From positions 103,996 to 167,995 of the forward strand of contig NZ_JBNPXQ010000010.1 of assembly GCF_050433225.1 (NCBI RefSeq): DNA of 64,000 nucleotides. The letters are read 5' to 3'. Below, piece by piece: positions 43,036 to 51,176 of this stretch. Position 1 is the stretch's first letter, and every line of letters begins with the position of its first letter. This stretch comes from Sphingomonas_D zeicaulis (lineage in GTDB: Bacteria > Pseudomonadota > Alphaproteobacteria > Sphingomonadales > Sphingomonadaceae). Under the pieces are notes generated by a model. That model saw nothing but the letters and a program-made list of their open reading frames with translations, was not told where the DNA came from and ran no database searches. The position numbers were made by a program, and so were the translations under genes.

Positions 43036-43219
43036 GCCCCCGGCCTGCCTTTGTCCGCCTTTTCTATCAAAGAGACGCGGGCGCGAAATATCCTTCCTGC
43101 CGGCCGGGCCCTTTCCGGTTCAGCCAATCCCGCATGATGATCCGGCTGTAGTCCCGGCCCCGTTTTCAACGCACACATCTGCCGCTAGGGTGTCGCGTCA
43201 GCGGGAGAGGCGGTATCCG

Positions 43220-44212
43220 ATGGGTTTGCGTGATTTCTTCTCGAAGCAATTGGTGGATATCATCGATTGGACGGAGGAACCCGGCATGCTCGCCTGGCGC
43301 TTCCCGATGCGCGATCGCGAAATCCAGAACGGCGCGCAACTCACAGTCCGCGAGGGGCAGACCGCGGCCTTCTTCAACGAAGGCACTATCGCCGACATGT
43401 TCGGCGCCGGCATGTACACGCTGGAAACCTCGACGCTGCCGCTGCTCACCGCGCTGCAGAACTGGGACAAGGGGTTCAAATCGCCGTTCAAGTCCGACGT
43501 GGTCTTCTTCAGCCACAAGGAACAGATCGGCCTGAAATGGGGCACCGCGCAGCCGGTGACGGTGCGTGACGCCGAATTCGGCCCGCTGCGCATCCGCGCC
43601 TTCGGCAGCTACTCCTTCCGCGTGCTCGATGTCGCGCCCTTCTATTCGCGGCTGGTCGGCACGCTTGATCGGCTGACGGTGGCGGATCTTGAGCCTCAGC
43701 TTCGCGCCGCCATCGCCACCGCGCTCGCGACCGGGCTGGGCGGCGGCAAGACCGCCTTCCTCGATCTTGCGGCGAACCAGACGGCGATGTCGGAAGCGCT
43801 GAAGGCGGCGGTGGAGCCGGTGTTCAAGCAATGGGGTCTCGCTGTCTCCACCTTCTTCGTCGAGAGCCTGTCGCTGCCCGAAGAGGTTCAGAAGCATCTC
43901 GACAAGTCGAGCTCGATGCGCGTGCTGGGCGATCTCGATCGCTATGCGAAATTCCAGGCCGCTGAGGCTATCGAGACGGCGGCGGCGCAGCCGGGCGGCA
44001 TGGCGGGTGTCGGCGCAGGTGCCGGGGCGGGCATTGCGATCGGCCAGGCGATGGCCGGCGCGCTCGGCAACACGCAGAGCGGTAGCGGCGGCGCTCCGTC
44101 GGAGGATCCGTTCGCGTTGGTCGAGAAGCTGCACAAGCTGCTGACGATCGGCGCGATCACCCAGGCGGAGTTCGACGCCAAGAAGGCGGAACTGCTCGGC
44201 CGGATCCGCTGA
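43220..44212 (+). CDS. SPFH-domain protein with C-terminal SHOCT motif (YdjI/virion-core-like)
   Basis: A 330-residue protein of the SPFH group related to B. subtilis YdjI and bacterial virion-core-like proteins. The N-terminal part (LVDIIDWTEEPGMLAWRFPM) and the beta-rich SPFH core (about 20-230) are followed by a Gly/Ala-rich linker and a SHOCT motif (LLTIGAITQAEFDAKKAEL). Proteins of this type form membrane-associated oligomers and are tied to envelope stress. It starts at ATG 43220 after GGGAGAGG, and is the first gene of a seven-base-spaced operon with two DUF4178 proteins and polyamine enzymes. Confidence 0.82.
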   Translation: MGLRDFFSKQLVDIIDWTEEPGMLAWRFPMRDREIQNGAQLTVREGQTAAFFNEGTIADMFGAGMYTLETSTLPLLTALQNWDKGFKSPFKSDVVFFSHKEQIGLKWGTAQPVTVRDAEFGPLRIRAFGSYSFRVLDVAPFYSRLVGTLDRLTVADLEPQLRAAIATALATGLGGGKTAFLDLAANQTAMSEALKAAVEPVFKQWGLAVSTFFVESLSLPEEVQKHLDKSSSMRVLGDLDRYAKFQAAEAIETAAAQPGGMAGVGAGAGAGIAIGQAMAGALGNTQSGSGGAPSEDPFALVEKLHKLLTIGAITQAEFDAKKAELLGRIR

Positions 44213-44219
44213 TCCCGCG

Positions 44220-44891
44220 ATGCTCGCGGTGCCTTGCCCGAATTGCGGCGCGGAGATTATCTTCCGCTCGCCCGCGCTGCCGGTGCGCGTGTGCGACTAT
44301 TGCCGCAGCGCGGTGACGCGTATCGGTGACGAACTTCGCGCGCTGGGCGAGGTGGCGGTCCTGCCGTTCGATGTCAGCCCGATCCGCATCGGCACCGCCG
44401 GCCGCTTTGACGATGCCGCCTTCGACATCATCGGCCGCATCCGCTGGGGGTGGAGCGACGGATCGTGGAATGAATGGCTGGCGCTGTTCGCCGATGGCAG
44501 CCATGGCTGGCTCGCCGAGGCGATGGGGCAGTTCATGCTGACCCGCAAGCGTCGCCTGTCCGACTTCCAGTCGATGATGATCCGGCGGATGGCGGAAGGC
44601 GGCCAGCCGGAGATCGGCGAGACCGAGACGTTCGACGGCGAACGCTATCGCGTGGCGGACATCAAGCAGGCGCGGTGCATCGCCGCCGAAGGCGAACTGC
44701 CCTTCGCCACGCCGGACGGCTGGACGATCACCAGCGTCGACCTGCGTACGACCACCGGCGCAGTCGCCAGCTTCCAGACCGATGGTCGCGAGCGTGGCCT
44801 CTATCTCGGCCGCTATGTCACGCTCGGCGAATTGCGCGTCACAGGATTGCGCGAGATCGGCGGCTGGACGATGCCGCGGTTCGCCGCCTGA
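44220..44891 (+). CDS. DUF4178 protein with N-terminal zinc ribbon (short)
   Basis: A 223-residue protein. Two CxxC-type knuckles (CPNCG and CDYCRS) form a zinc ribbon in the first 25 residues, followed by one DUF4178 beta-domain (FDIIGRIRWGWSDGSWNEWLALF). No membrane segment. DUF4178 has no known activity; it repeatedly occurs next to SPFH, DUF350 and polyamine genes. It abuts the second DUF4178 gene, whose ATG follows its stop codon directly. Confidence 0.78.
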   Translation: MLAVPCPNCGAEIIFRSPALPVRVCDYCRSAVTRIGDELRALGEVAVLPFDVSPIRIGTAGRFDDAAFDIIGRIRWGWSDGSWNEWLALFADGSHGWLAEAMGQFMLTRKRRLSDFQSMMIRRMAEGGQPEIGETETFDGERYRVADIKQARCIAAEGELPFATPDGWTITSVDLRTTTGAVASFQTDGRERGLYLGRYVTLGELRVTGLREIGGWTMPRFAA

Positions 44892-46214
44892 ATGGTCGGC
44901 GCTGCCCCTCCGATCGCGGCGGATGCACCGGCGCCCCCGGTCAAACCGTTGGCCTGCCCCAATTGCGGCGGCACGATCGAGCTGCGCGCCGCAGGCTATA
45001 GCACGACGTTGGTCTGCCAATATTGCAGCTCCGTACTTGACGTGACCAATCCCGACGTGCGGGTTATCGAGTGCTACAACGAGGCCAGTCGGCGTCTTGC
45101 CATCCCGCTGGGCACGCGCGGCACGCTGCAGGGCATCGAATGGGAAGCGATCGGTTATCTCCGGCGCTCCGAGGGCGGCAGCTATCCGTGGGACGAATAT
45201 CTGCTGTTCAACCCCTATCACGGCTATCGCTGGCTGATGACCGACGGCCGCGGCTGGACGTTGGGACGGATGTTGACGGTGGATCCGGGCAACGGTGCCG
45301 GCAGCCGCGCGGTCGAGGGCCATGTCTATGCGCCTTTCTTCGGCGGCGGTCGCGCGCAGGTCGATTATGTGCTGGGCGAATTCTACTGGCGCGTGAAGGT
45401 CGGTGAGACGGTGGACACCGCCGACTATGTCCGCCCCGGCTGGATGCTCTCGTTCGAGGGCAATGAGCAGGAGCGCAACTGGACGGTCGGCGAGCTGCTC
45501 GATCCGCGCAAGACCGCCAGCGCCTTCGGGCTGACCGCGCCACGCCCCTGGCGCCCCGGCGGTCCGCCGCCCCTGCCGCACCAGATCTCTCCTTATGGCC
45601 GCGCAGTGAAGTTCGGCCTTGCCACCGCGTTCGCCGGCTTCGTCGCGCTGTTGCTGGTCCTGATCCTGTTCGGCGGATCGAGCGACGTGCGCAGCTTCGA
45701 TCTCGATCTGCAGACCGCCGGCGGGCCGATGAGCCGGACGGTCGGCCCGGTCACGCTGCGGCGGCCCTATCAGGCGGTGACGATCAGCGCCGCCGCACCC
45801 CGCCTCGAAAATGCATGGGTCGACCTCGACTATCGTCTGGTCGACCGCAAGACCCAGCGCGCGTTCGAGGCCTATGGCGTCGCCGAACGCTATTCGGGGC
45901 GCGATTCCGATGGAGCCTGGACCGAGGGCAGCCGCGGGGCGACCACCAAGATCGCCAGTGTGCCCGCTGGCGACTATGATCTGGTCGTCGATGCCAATGC
46001 CACGCGCTGGACCTATGCCGGCAGCGACCGGGTCTATGTCACCGTCACCGTCAAGCCCGGCGGACGCTTCTGGTCCAACTTCTTCCTCGCCCTCATCCTG
46101 CTGGTGCTGCCGCTGTTCTGGCTGGCATGGCACCACCTGCGCTTCGAGGGCGCGCGGCAGGGCGAAAGCGATCAGGGGTCAGGCTTCAGCATCTTGTCGG
46201 GAGATGACGAATGA
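44892..46214 (+). CDS. DUF4178 membrane protein with zinc ribbon
   Basis: A 440-residue paralogue: zinc ribbon (CPNCG and CQYCSS, about 22-45), one DUF4178 domain (about 55-200, WEAIGYLRRSEGGSYPWDEY), a transmembrane helix near 240 (FAGFVALLLVLILFGG), an extracytoplasmic beta domain and a second helix near the C-terminus (FFLALILLVLPLFWLAWHHL). It appears to place the zinc ribbon and DUF4178 domain in the cytoplasm and a sensor-like domain outside. It overlaps the next small gene by ATGA. Function unknown. Confidence 0.8.
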   Translation: MVGAAPPIAADAPAPPVKPLACPNCGGTIELRAAGYSTTLVCQYCSSVLDVTNPDVRVIECYNEASRRLAIPLGTRGTLQGIEWEAIGYLRRSEGGSYPWDEYLLFNPYHGYRWLMTDGRGWTLGRMLTVDPGNGAGSRAVEGHVYAPFFGGGRAQVDYVLGEFYWRVKVGETVDTADYVRPGWMLSFEGNEQERNWTVGELLDPRKTASAFGLTAPRPWRPGGPPPLPHQISPYGRAVKFGLATAFAGFVALLLVLILFGGSSDVRSFDLDLQTAGGPMSRTVGPVTLRRPYQAVTISAAAPRLENAWVDLDYRLVDRKTQRAFEAYGVAERYSGRDSDGAWTEGSRGATTKIASVPAGDYDLVVDANATRWTYAGSDRVYVTVTVKPGGRFWSNFFLALILLVLPLFWLAWHHLRFEGARQGESDQGSGFSILSGDDE

Positions 46215-46351
46215 GCAGCATTCTCTACGGGCTGTGGACGGCGGCGATCGTCGGGCTGTTCCTGCTGGCCTCGATCTTCGGCTATTCGCCCTTCGCCGAT
46301 GGCGGCCGTGCAGCGCCGGTGGTCGGGGTCTATGGCCCATCCCATAAATAG
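46211..46351 (+). CDS. 46-residue single-span membrane peptide
   Basis: A short gene starting in the ATGA overlap with the DUF4178 membrane protein and ending TAG at 46349-46351, 11 bp before the DUF350 gene. The product has one hydrophobic helix (LWTAAIVGLFLLASIFGY) and a short polar tail. The overlap, the tight spacing and a ribosome site for the next gene right after the stop support translation. No family recognised. Confidence 0.65.
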   Translation: MSSILYGLWTAAIVGLFLLASIFGYSPFADGGRAAPVVGVYGPSHK

Positions 46352-46362
46352 GAGACTGAGCG

Positions 46363-46575
46363 ATGGTTACGACATTGGCCCCGGTGCTCAACACATTGAT
46401 CTATGCCGGCGTCGGCATCCTCGTCTTCGTCGTCGGCTTCGTGATCCTGGATCTGCTGACGCCAGGCAAACTTTGGGAAGAGATCAACCACAAGCAGAAC
46501 CGTGCGGTCGCGCAGTTCGCCGGCGCGGTCGCGATCGGGCTTGCCATCATCGTTGCGGCGGCGATCCACGGATAA
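46363..46575 (+). CDS. DUF350 membrane protein (YjfL-like)
   Basis: A 70-residue protein with two transmembrane helices (LIYAGVGILVFVVGFVILDL and AVAIGLAIIVAAAI) and the DUF350 signature around LTPGKLWEEINHKQNRAVA. E. coli YjfL, a DUF350 protein, is encoded with a PspA relative (YjfJ) and a glutathionylspermidine-synthase-like enzyme (YjfC), so a link between DUF350, envelope stress and polyamine chemistry is known. Starts after AGGAGA. Biochemical role unknown. Confidence 0.82.
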   Translation: MVTTLAPVLNTLIYAGVGILVFVVGFVILDLLTPGKLWEEINHKQNRAVAQFAGAVAIGLAIIVAAAIHG

Positions 46576-46617
46576 CCGACGGGGGTGACGACCGAAGATC
46601 CGCCGAAAGGCAATACG

Positions 46618-48111
46618 ATGGCCGGCGCGCTGCTGGCCTCGGTGTTCGTGGTGGCCACCTGCGGCCTCGTCTACGAGTTGCTCGCCGGCACTATCGCATC
46701 CTATCTGCTGGGTGACAGCGTCACCCAATTCTCCACCGTCATCGGCGCCTATCTGTTCGCGATGGGCATCGGCAGTTGGTGTTCACGCTATGTGAAGCGT
46801 GATGAATTGCGCCTGTTCGTGCGCGTCGAGATCCTCGTTGCGCTGATCGGTGGCTGTTCGGCGGCGACGCTGTTCCTGCTGTTTCCGGTGATCGATCAGT
46901 TCCGCTTCGCACTCTACGCGCTGGTGCTGGGCATCGGTTTTTTCGTCGGGCTGGAAATCCCGCTGCTGATGCGCATCCTGCGCGGCCGCTTCGCTTTCAG
47001 CGAGACCGTCTCCAATGTGCTGACCTTCGACTATGTCGGCGCGCTTGCCGCATCCTTGCTGTTTCCGCTCGTGCTGATGCCGATGCTCGGCATGATCCGC
47101 ACCGGCTTCCTGTTCGGGCTCCTCAACGTCGGTGTCGCGCTGGCGGTGCTGTTCATGCTGCCCGACAAGCGCGGCCTCGCCGCCGAGAAGGTCGCGGCGA
47201 TCCTCACCGCGCTGTTGCTGGCCAGCGGCTTCATCGTCGCAGAACGCCTCCAGCGTCTGGCGGAGGTCGCAGGTTATGCAGAGCCGGTGATCTACGCGGA
47301 TTCCACGCCCTTTCAGCGCATCGTCCTCACTCGCCAGGGAGATGATCTGCGGTTGTTCCTAAACGGCAACCTGCAATTCTCCTCGCGCGACGAATATCGG
47401 TATCACGAAGCGCTGGTCCATCCTGCGATCGGGCGGGTGGCAGCGCCGGAGCGCGTGCTGATCCTCGGGGGCGGCGACGGGCTCGCCGCACGTGAGGTGC
47501 TCCGGCATGCCGATGTCCGCCGGGTGACGCTGGTCGATCTCGATCCGGCGATGACCCGGCTGTTCAGCGAAAGCGCGATGCTGACCAGCCTGAACGATGG
47601 GTCGCTGGCCGATCCGCGGATGACGGTGATCAATGCCGATGCGTTTCGCTGGATCCGTGCCGCGCGGCAGCAGTGGGACGTGGTGATCGTCGACTTCCCC
47701 GATCCCGTCGATTTCTCGGTAGGCAAGCTCTACACCGAAAGCTTCTATCGCGAACTCCAGCGCGTGCTGGCGCCGGAGGGCGTCGCCGTCGTGCAGAGCA
47801 CCTCGCCGCTGGTTGCACCGCGCGCCTTCTGGACGGTGGCGACCACGATCGAGGCCGCCGGCCTCACGACGCGCCCCTATCATGCCTATGTGCCGAGCTT
47901 CGGTGAATGGGGCTTCATCCTTGCCGCGCACCGCCCGATCTCCGGCGAGGCGCGCATCCTTCCGGCCAACCGCTTCCTTTCCCCTGCCACCGAGCGTCGC
48001 CTGTTCGACTTCCCGCCGGATATGGCGCGCCGTCCAACCCTGGTGAACCGGCTCGACAATCAGGTGCTGGTCCGCGAATTCGCCAGCGAATGGGGTGTGT
48101 ATGAAGGGTGA
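46618..48111 (+). CDS. Membrane-embedded spermidine synthase-like aminopropyltransferase
   Basis: A 497-residue fusion of an N-terminal membrane domain (about 1-215, roughly six or seven helices) with a spermidine synthase-type domain. The S-adenosylmethionine-derivative site is recognisable: ILGGGDGLAAREV, TLVDLDPAMTRLF, and the catalytic-loop Asp in IVDFPDPVDF (DSTDP in SpeE). ATG 46618 follows AAAGG; a GTG at 46585 is the longer option. With SpeD (49734) it could add aminopropyl groups to a polyamine or other amine at the membrane. In P. aeruginosa the speDE2-type genes PA4773-PA4774 make surface spermidine that protects the envelope, a plausible parallel. The acceptor here is unknown. Confidence 0.82.
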   Translation: MAGALLASVFVVATCGLVYELLAGTIASYLLGDSVTQFSTVIGAYLFAMGIGSWCSRYVKRDELRLFVRVEILVALIGGCSAATLFLLFPVIDQFRFALYALVLGIGFFVGLEIPLLMRILRGRFAFSETVSNVLTFDYVGALAASLLFPLVLMPMLGMIRTGFLFGLLNVGVALAVLFMLPDKRGLAAEKVAAILTALLLASGFIVAERLQRLAEVAGYAEPVIYADSTPFQRIVLTRQGDDLRLFLNGNLQFSSRDEYRYHEALVHPAIGRVAAPERVLILGGGDGLAAREVLRHADVRRVTLVDLDPAMTRLFSESAMLTSLNDGSLADPRMTVINADAFRWIRAARQQWDVVIVDFPDPVDFSVGKLYTESFYRELQRVLAPEGVAVVQSTSPLVAPRAFWTVATTIEAAGLTTRPYHAYVPSFGEWGFILAAHRPISGEARILPANRFLSPATERRLFDFPPDMARRPTLVNRLDNQVLVREFASEWGVYEG

Positions 48112-48120
48112 TCGGCGCGG

Positions 48121-49737
48121 ATGAGGGCGCTCACCCGTCGCGCGCTGATGATCGGTAGCGGTGCGCTTGCCGCAGGGATTGGCGCGTTCGGCTGGCACCG
48201 GCACCGGTCGGCCCTGCCGGGCGGTCTCTCAGGCGCCGATCTCAACCGCGGCCATCGCCTGCGCGACGGCGACTTTCCGGCGCCCGCGTCAGAGGAGCGC
48301 GTCGGCATCGTCGTCGCCGGCGGCGGCATCGCCGGTCTCACCGCGGGCTGGACGCTTGCGGAGGCCGGCTTCATGGATTTCCGCCTGCTCGAACTCGAGG
48401 ATGAGATCGGCGGCAATGCCCGGGGCGGTGCCAATGCCGTTTCCGCCCATCCGCTCGGTGCGCATTATCTGCCGGTCGCCAATCGGGAGGCGCGGGCGCT
48501 GCGCCACCTGCTCGGGCGCCTCGGCATAATCGTCGGCGAGAAGGATGGCGCGCCGCTCTACGATCCGTACCAGCTTTGCGCGGACTCGCAGGAAAGGCTG
48601 TTGTGGCAGGGCCACTGGCAGGAGGGGCTGATCCCCCGCCAAGGCCTTACCGCGCGTGATCGCGCTGATCTGGCCGCGTTCCAGGCGGCGATGGATGGCT
48701 TTGCGCAGCGGATCGGCACGGATGGCAAACCCGCCTTCGCGCTCCCGATCGCCTATAGTTCGCGCGACCCCGAGCTGCTTGCGCTCGACCGCATTCGCTT
48801 CACCGACTGGCTGGATCGGCAGGGCTGGCATTCACCGGTACTCAGGGCCCATCTGCGCTATTGCTGTCGCGACGATTATGGCTGCGAACCGGCGGAGGTC
48901 TCCGCGTGGGCGGGCATCCATTATTTCGCCGGACGGCGTGGCTGGGCGGCGGACGGGCAGGGCGACAATCTGTTGACGTGGCCAGAGGGCAACGCCCGCC
49001 TCGCGCGCGCGATGGCGGATCGCTTTGCGCCGCGCATCGCGCGGGGCCGCATCGTCTTCGCCGCCGCGCGCGAGGGCGAGGGGGTGGTGATCGACAGCTT
49101 TGACGTCGCCACCAACCGCACGATCCGCACCCGTGCCCGCGCCCTGATCCTCGCCATGCCGCACTTCATCGCGCACCGCATCGCACCGGAAGCGGCGCCG
49201 TCGACCGCCGGCTTTTCCTATGCCCCCTGGCTGATCGCGAACGTCACCGTCGATCGCATGCCCGGCGGCCCGGGCGCGAAGCTGGCGTGGGACAATGTCT
49301 CGGCCACCGGCGAGACGTTGGGCTATGTCGTTGCCACCCACCAGACGCTCGATATGCGACGGACCGCGACGGTGCTCACCGTCTATCTGCCGCTTTCGAC
49401 AATGGCGCCCGCCGCCGCGCGCCGGCTGCTGCTTGATCGGCCGGAGGAGGACTGGAAGCGGATCGTGGAAGACGAGTTGCTGCTGATGAACCCCGATCTC
49501 GCCGGCGCTATCCGCCGCATCGATCTGTGGCGCTGGGGGCATGCGATGACGCGGCCGGTGCCGGGCTTTGCCTGGGGCACCGCGCCCGCGGCGCGTGCCG
49601 CCGCGCGGGCACCCTATTTCCTCGCCCATTCGGACCTCAGCGGCCTATCGTTGTTCGAGGAAGCGCATTACCACGGCACCCGCGCGGCAGAGGGGGCAAT
49701 GACGCATCTCGGCCACGCCCATGAGACTTTGTTATGA
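48121..49737 (+). CDS. Exported FAD-dependent amine oxidase-like protein
   Basis: A 538-residue flavoprotein. The N-terminus carries a Tat-like signal (LTRRALMIGSGALAAGIGA), so it is probably exported folded with FAD. The dinucleotide motif IVVAGGGIAGLTAGWTLAEAG is followed by an acidic residue and GGNARGG, as in monoamine/polyamine oxidases and phytoene desaturase-type enzymes. Adjacent to an aminopropyltransferase and SpeD, it may oxidise a polyamine or polyamine conjugate outside the inner membrane. It overlaps speD by ATGA. The substrate is inferred from context only. Confidence 0.75.
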   Translation: MRALTRRALMIGSGALAAGIGAFGWHRHRSALPGGLSGADLNRGHRLRDGDFPAPASEERVGIVVAGGGIAGLTAGWTLAEAGFMDFRLLELEDEIGGNARGGANAVSAHPLGAHYLPVANREARALRHLLGRLGIIVGEKDGAPLYDPYQLCADSQERLLWQGHWQEGLIPRQGLTARDRADLAAFQAAMDGFAQRIGTDGKPAFALPIAYSSRDPELLALDRIRFTDWLDRQGWHSPVLRAHLRYCCRDDYGCEPAEVSAWAGIHYFAGRRGWAADGQGDNLLTWPEGNARLARAMADRFAPRIARGRIVFAAAREGEGVVIDSFDVATNRTIRTRARALILAMPHFIAHRIAPEAAPSTAGFSYAPWLIANVTVDRMPGGPGAKLAWDNVSATGETLGYVVATHQTLDMRRTATVLTVYLPLSTMAPAAARRLLLDRPEEDWKRIVEDELLLMNPDLAGAIRRIDLWRWGHAMTRPVPGFAWGTAPAARAAARAPYFLAHSDLSGLSLFEEAHYHGTRAAEGAMTHLGHAHETLL

Positions 49738-50120
49738 CCGAGCCGATGCCCTGTCCGCCCTATGACGGCCGCCACCTGCTGGCGGACCTCCACGGTTGCA
49801 CCGGGCTGGATGATGCCGCGCGGATCAAGGCGGCGCTGGCCGATGCCGCGGTTGCCGCTGGGGCGACCCTGCTTGGCACCCACCTCCATCGCTTCGGCCC
49901 CGGCCAGGGCGTGACCGGCGTGGCGTTGCTCGCAGAATCTCACATCTCGATCCATAGCTGGCCCGAACATGGCTATGCCGCGATCGACATCTTCATGTGC
50001 GGCCGCGCGCATGATCTGGAAGCGGCGCTTGCCACCATCACCGACGCGCTGGCGCCGCGCTCGATCGTCCGCCGCCTGATCGAACGCGGCTATGAGGCAG
50101 CCAGGCCGGGCGCACGATAG
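49734..50120 (+). CDS. speD: S-adenosylmethionine decarboxylase proenzyme (SpeD, class 1B)
   Basis: A 128-residue pyruvoyl enzyme making decarboxylated S-adenosylmethionine, the aminopropyl donor for the synthase at 46618. Self-cleavage would occur between Glu68 and Ser69 in AESHISIHSWPE, turning Ser69 into the pyruvoyl group. His74 and Cys89 occupy the spacing of the processing/catalytic residues (Ser63, His68 and Cys83 in the Thermotoga enzyme). Last gene of the operon that starts at 43220; no ornithine or arginine decarboxylase is nearby, so the amine comes from elsewhere. Confidence 0.93.
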   Translation: MTEPMPCPPYDGRHLLADLHGCTGLDDAARIKAALADAAVAAGATLLGTHLHRFGPGQGVTGVALLAESHISIHSWPEHGYAAIDIFMCGRAHDLEAALATITDALAPRSIVRRLIERGYEAARPGAR

Positions 50121-50141
50121 CGTTGCCGCCGAGGCGGCTGA

Positions 50142-50306
50142 TCACAACCCCAGCACCGCCTTGGCGAGGGTGTTGCGCTGGTTCTCGTTGGAACCGGCAT
50201 AGATCGATCCGGCGCGCTCATTGAGATAGCGCAGCGGTGCCAGTGCCTGCCATGGCGCGCCGGAGACATAGCCGTCCGCCGGCGCCACGAACTGCGGCAC
50301 GGCGCC
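50142..50306 (-). pseudogene. Acyl-CoA dehydrogenase remnant (C-terminus only)
   Basis: The minus strand encodes a recognisable acyl-CoA dehydrogenase end, NERAGSIYAGSNENQRNTLA followed by KAVLGL and a stop. About 54 residues are in good shape; the remainder of the ~380-residue enzyme is absent and a different remnant on the other strand begins within 50 bp. Confidence 0.75.
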
Positions 50307-50396
50307 GCCGGCATCAGGCGCGCGACCTCCAGTCGCAGCCGCCCTGCTCCACTGCCCAGTGCGGCGCCGCGACCGCCGGCGGCGGTCGCTACCGCA

Positions 50397-50672
50397 ATGG
50401 CGCTCGGCCGCAGGATCGGCAAGGTCGCCGGGCTGAGCCGCATCTGCGACGGCTTCCTCGCCAAATGGATGATGGCACCGCGCATGGCGGCGGCGCAGGC
50501 GCTGGTCCTCCAGGGACGGACGCCATGGGACATCGATCAGGTGATGCTCGATCTGGTCGGGCTCGCGCATATCGCCGACCGGCTGGAAGCCGATGGGCGA
50601 AACGCCGTCGCCCTTGCTGCGGGCTCTGGCAGCCGACGGCAAGCTGCTGCACCACTATCGCATCGGCGCCTG
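50397..50672 (+). pseudogene. 3-hydroxyacyl-CoA dehydrogenase remnant
   Basis: The plus strand encodes a piece of a FadB/PaaH-type dehydrogenase C-terminal domain: ALGRRIGKVAGLSRICDGFL, then a helix with TPWDIDQVMLDLVG. The end (SPLLRALAADGKLL) is in another frame and stops at 50670-50672. The Rossmann domain is missing. It is a decayed fragment. Confidence 0.65.
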
Positions 50673-50707
50673 AGACCCCGAACAAGGAGAGACATCGTGC
50701 TCAACAC

Positions 50708-51133
50708 ATGATCTGGGGCTTCCGCACGGCGATGGGCTGGCGCGACGAGCGCGGCACCAACCTGCTCGACAGCGCCGCGCATTTCAATCACAGCCATGAA
50801 ACGGGGGACGGAAAATATGTGGCGCTCGGCGCGATCGAGCCGCAATTCTACGCTGCCTTCCGCCGCGCCGCCGGCATCGCCCACGAACTGGCGTTCGACG
50901 CGCAGAAAGATCCTGTCGCATGGGGACCGCTCAAGGCGCGGCTTGCGGCGCTGTTCCGCACGCGCACCCGCGATGAATGGTGCGCGCTGATGGACAGCGA
51001 GGATGCCTGCCTCGCCCCGGTCCTCTCGATGGCCGAGGCCCCCGACCATCCCCACAACCGCGCCCGCGGTGCCTTCGTGGAACGCGAGGGTGTGATCCAG
51101 CCGGCGCCCGCGCCGCGCTTTTCGTCGATCTGA
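50708..51133 (+). pseudogene. CaiB/BaiF CoA-transferase (alpha-methylacyl-CoA racemase-like) remnant
   Basis: About 140 C-terminal residues of a class III CoA-transferase/racemase: ERGTNLLDSAAHFNHSHETG, DGKYVALGAIEPQFYAAF, CLAPVLSMAEAPDHPHNRAR. The N-terminal half with the CoA-binding and catalytic Asp region is absent, so the protein cannot be active. Third fragment in a row of fatty-acid/CoA genes. Confidence 0.75.
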
Positions 51134-51176
51134 CGTCAGCCGACGCGGGCTATCGCGCCGCGTCGCCCGCGGTCGA

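Noticed and set aside
44157..46136. 659-residue minus-strand frame opposite the DUF4178 genes
   Set aside because: Antisense to two zinc-ribbon proteins with conserved motifs and operon spacing.
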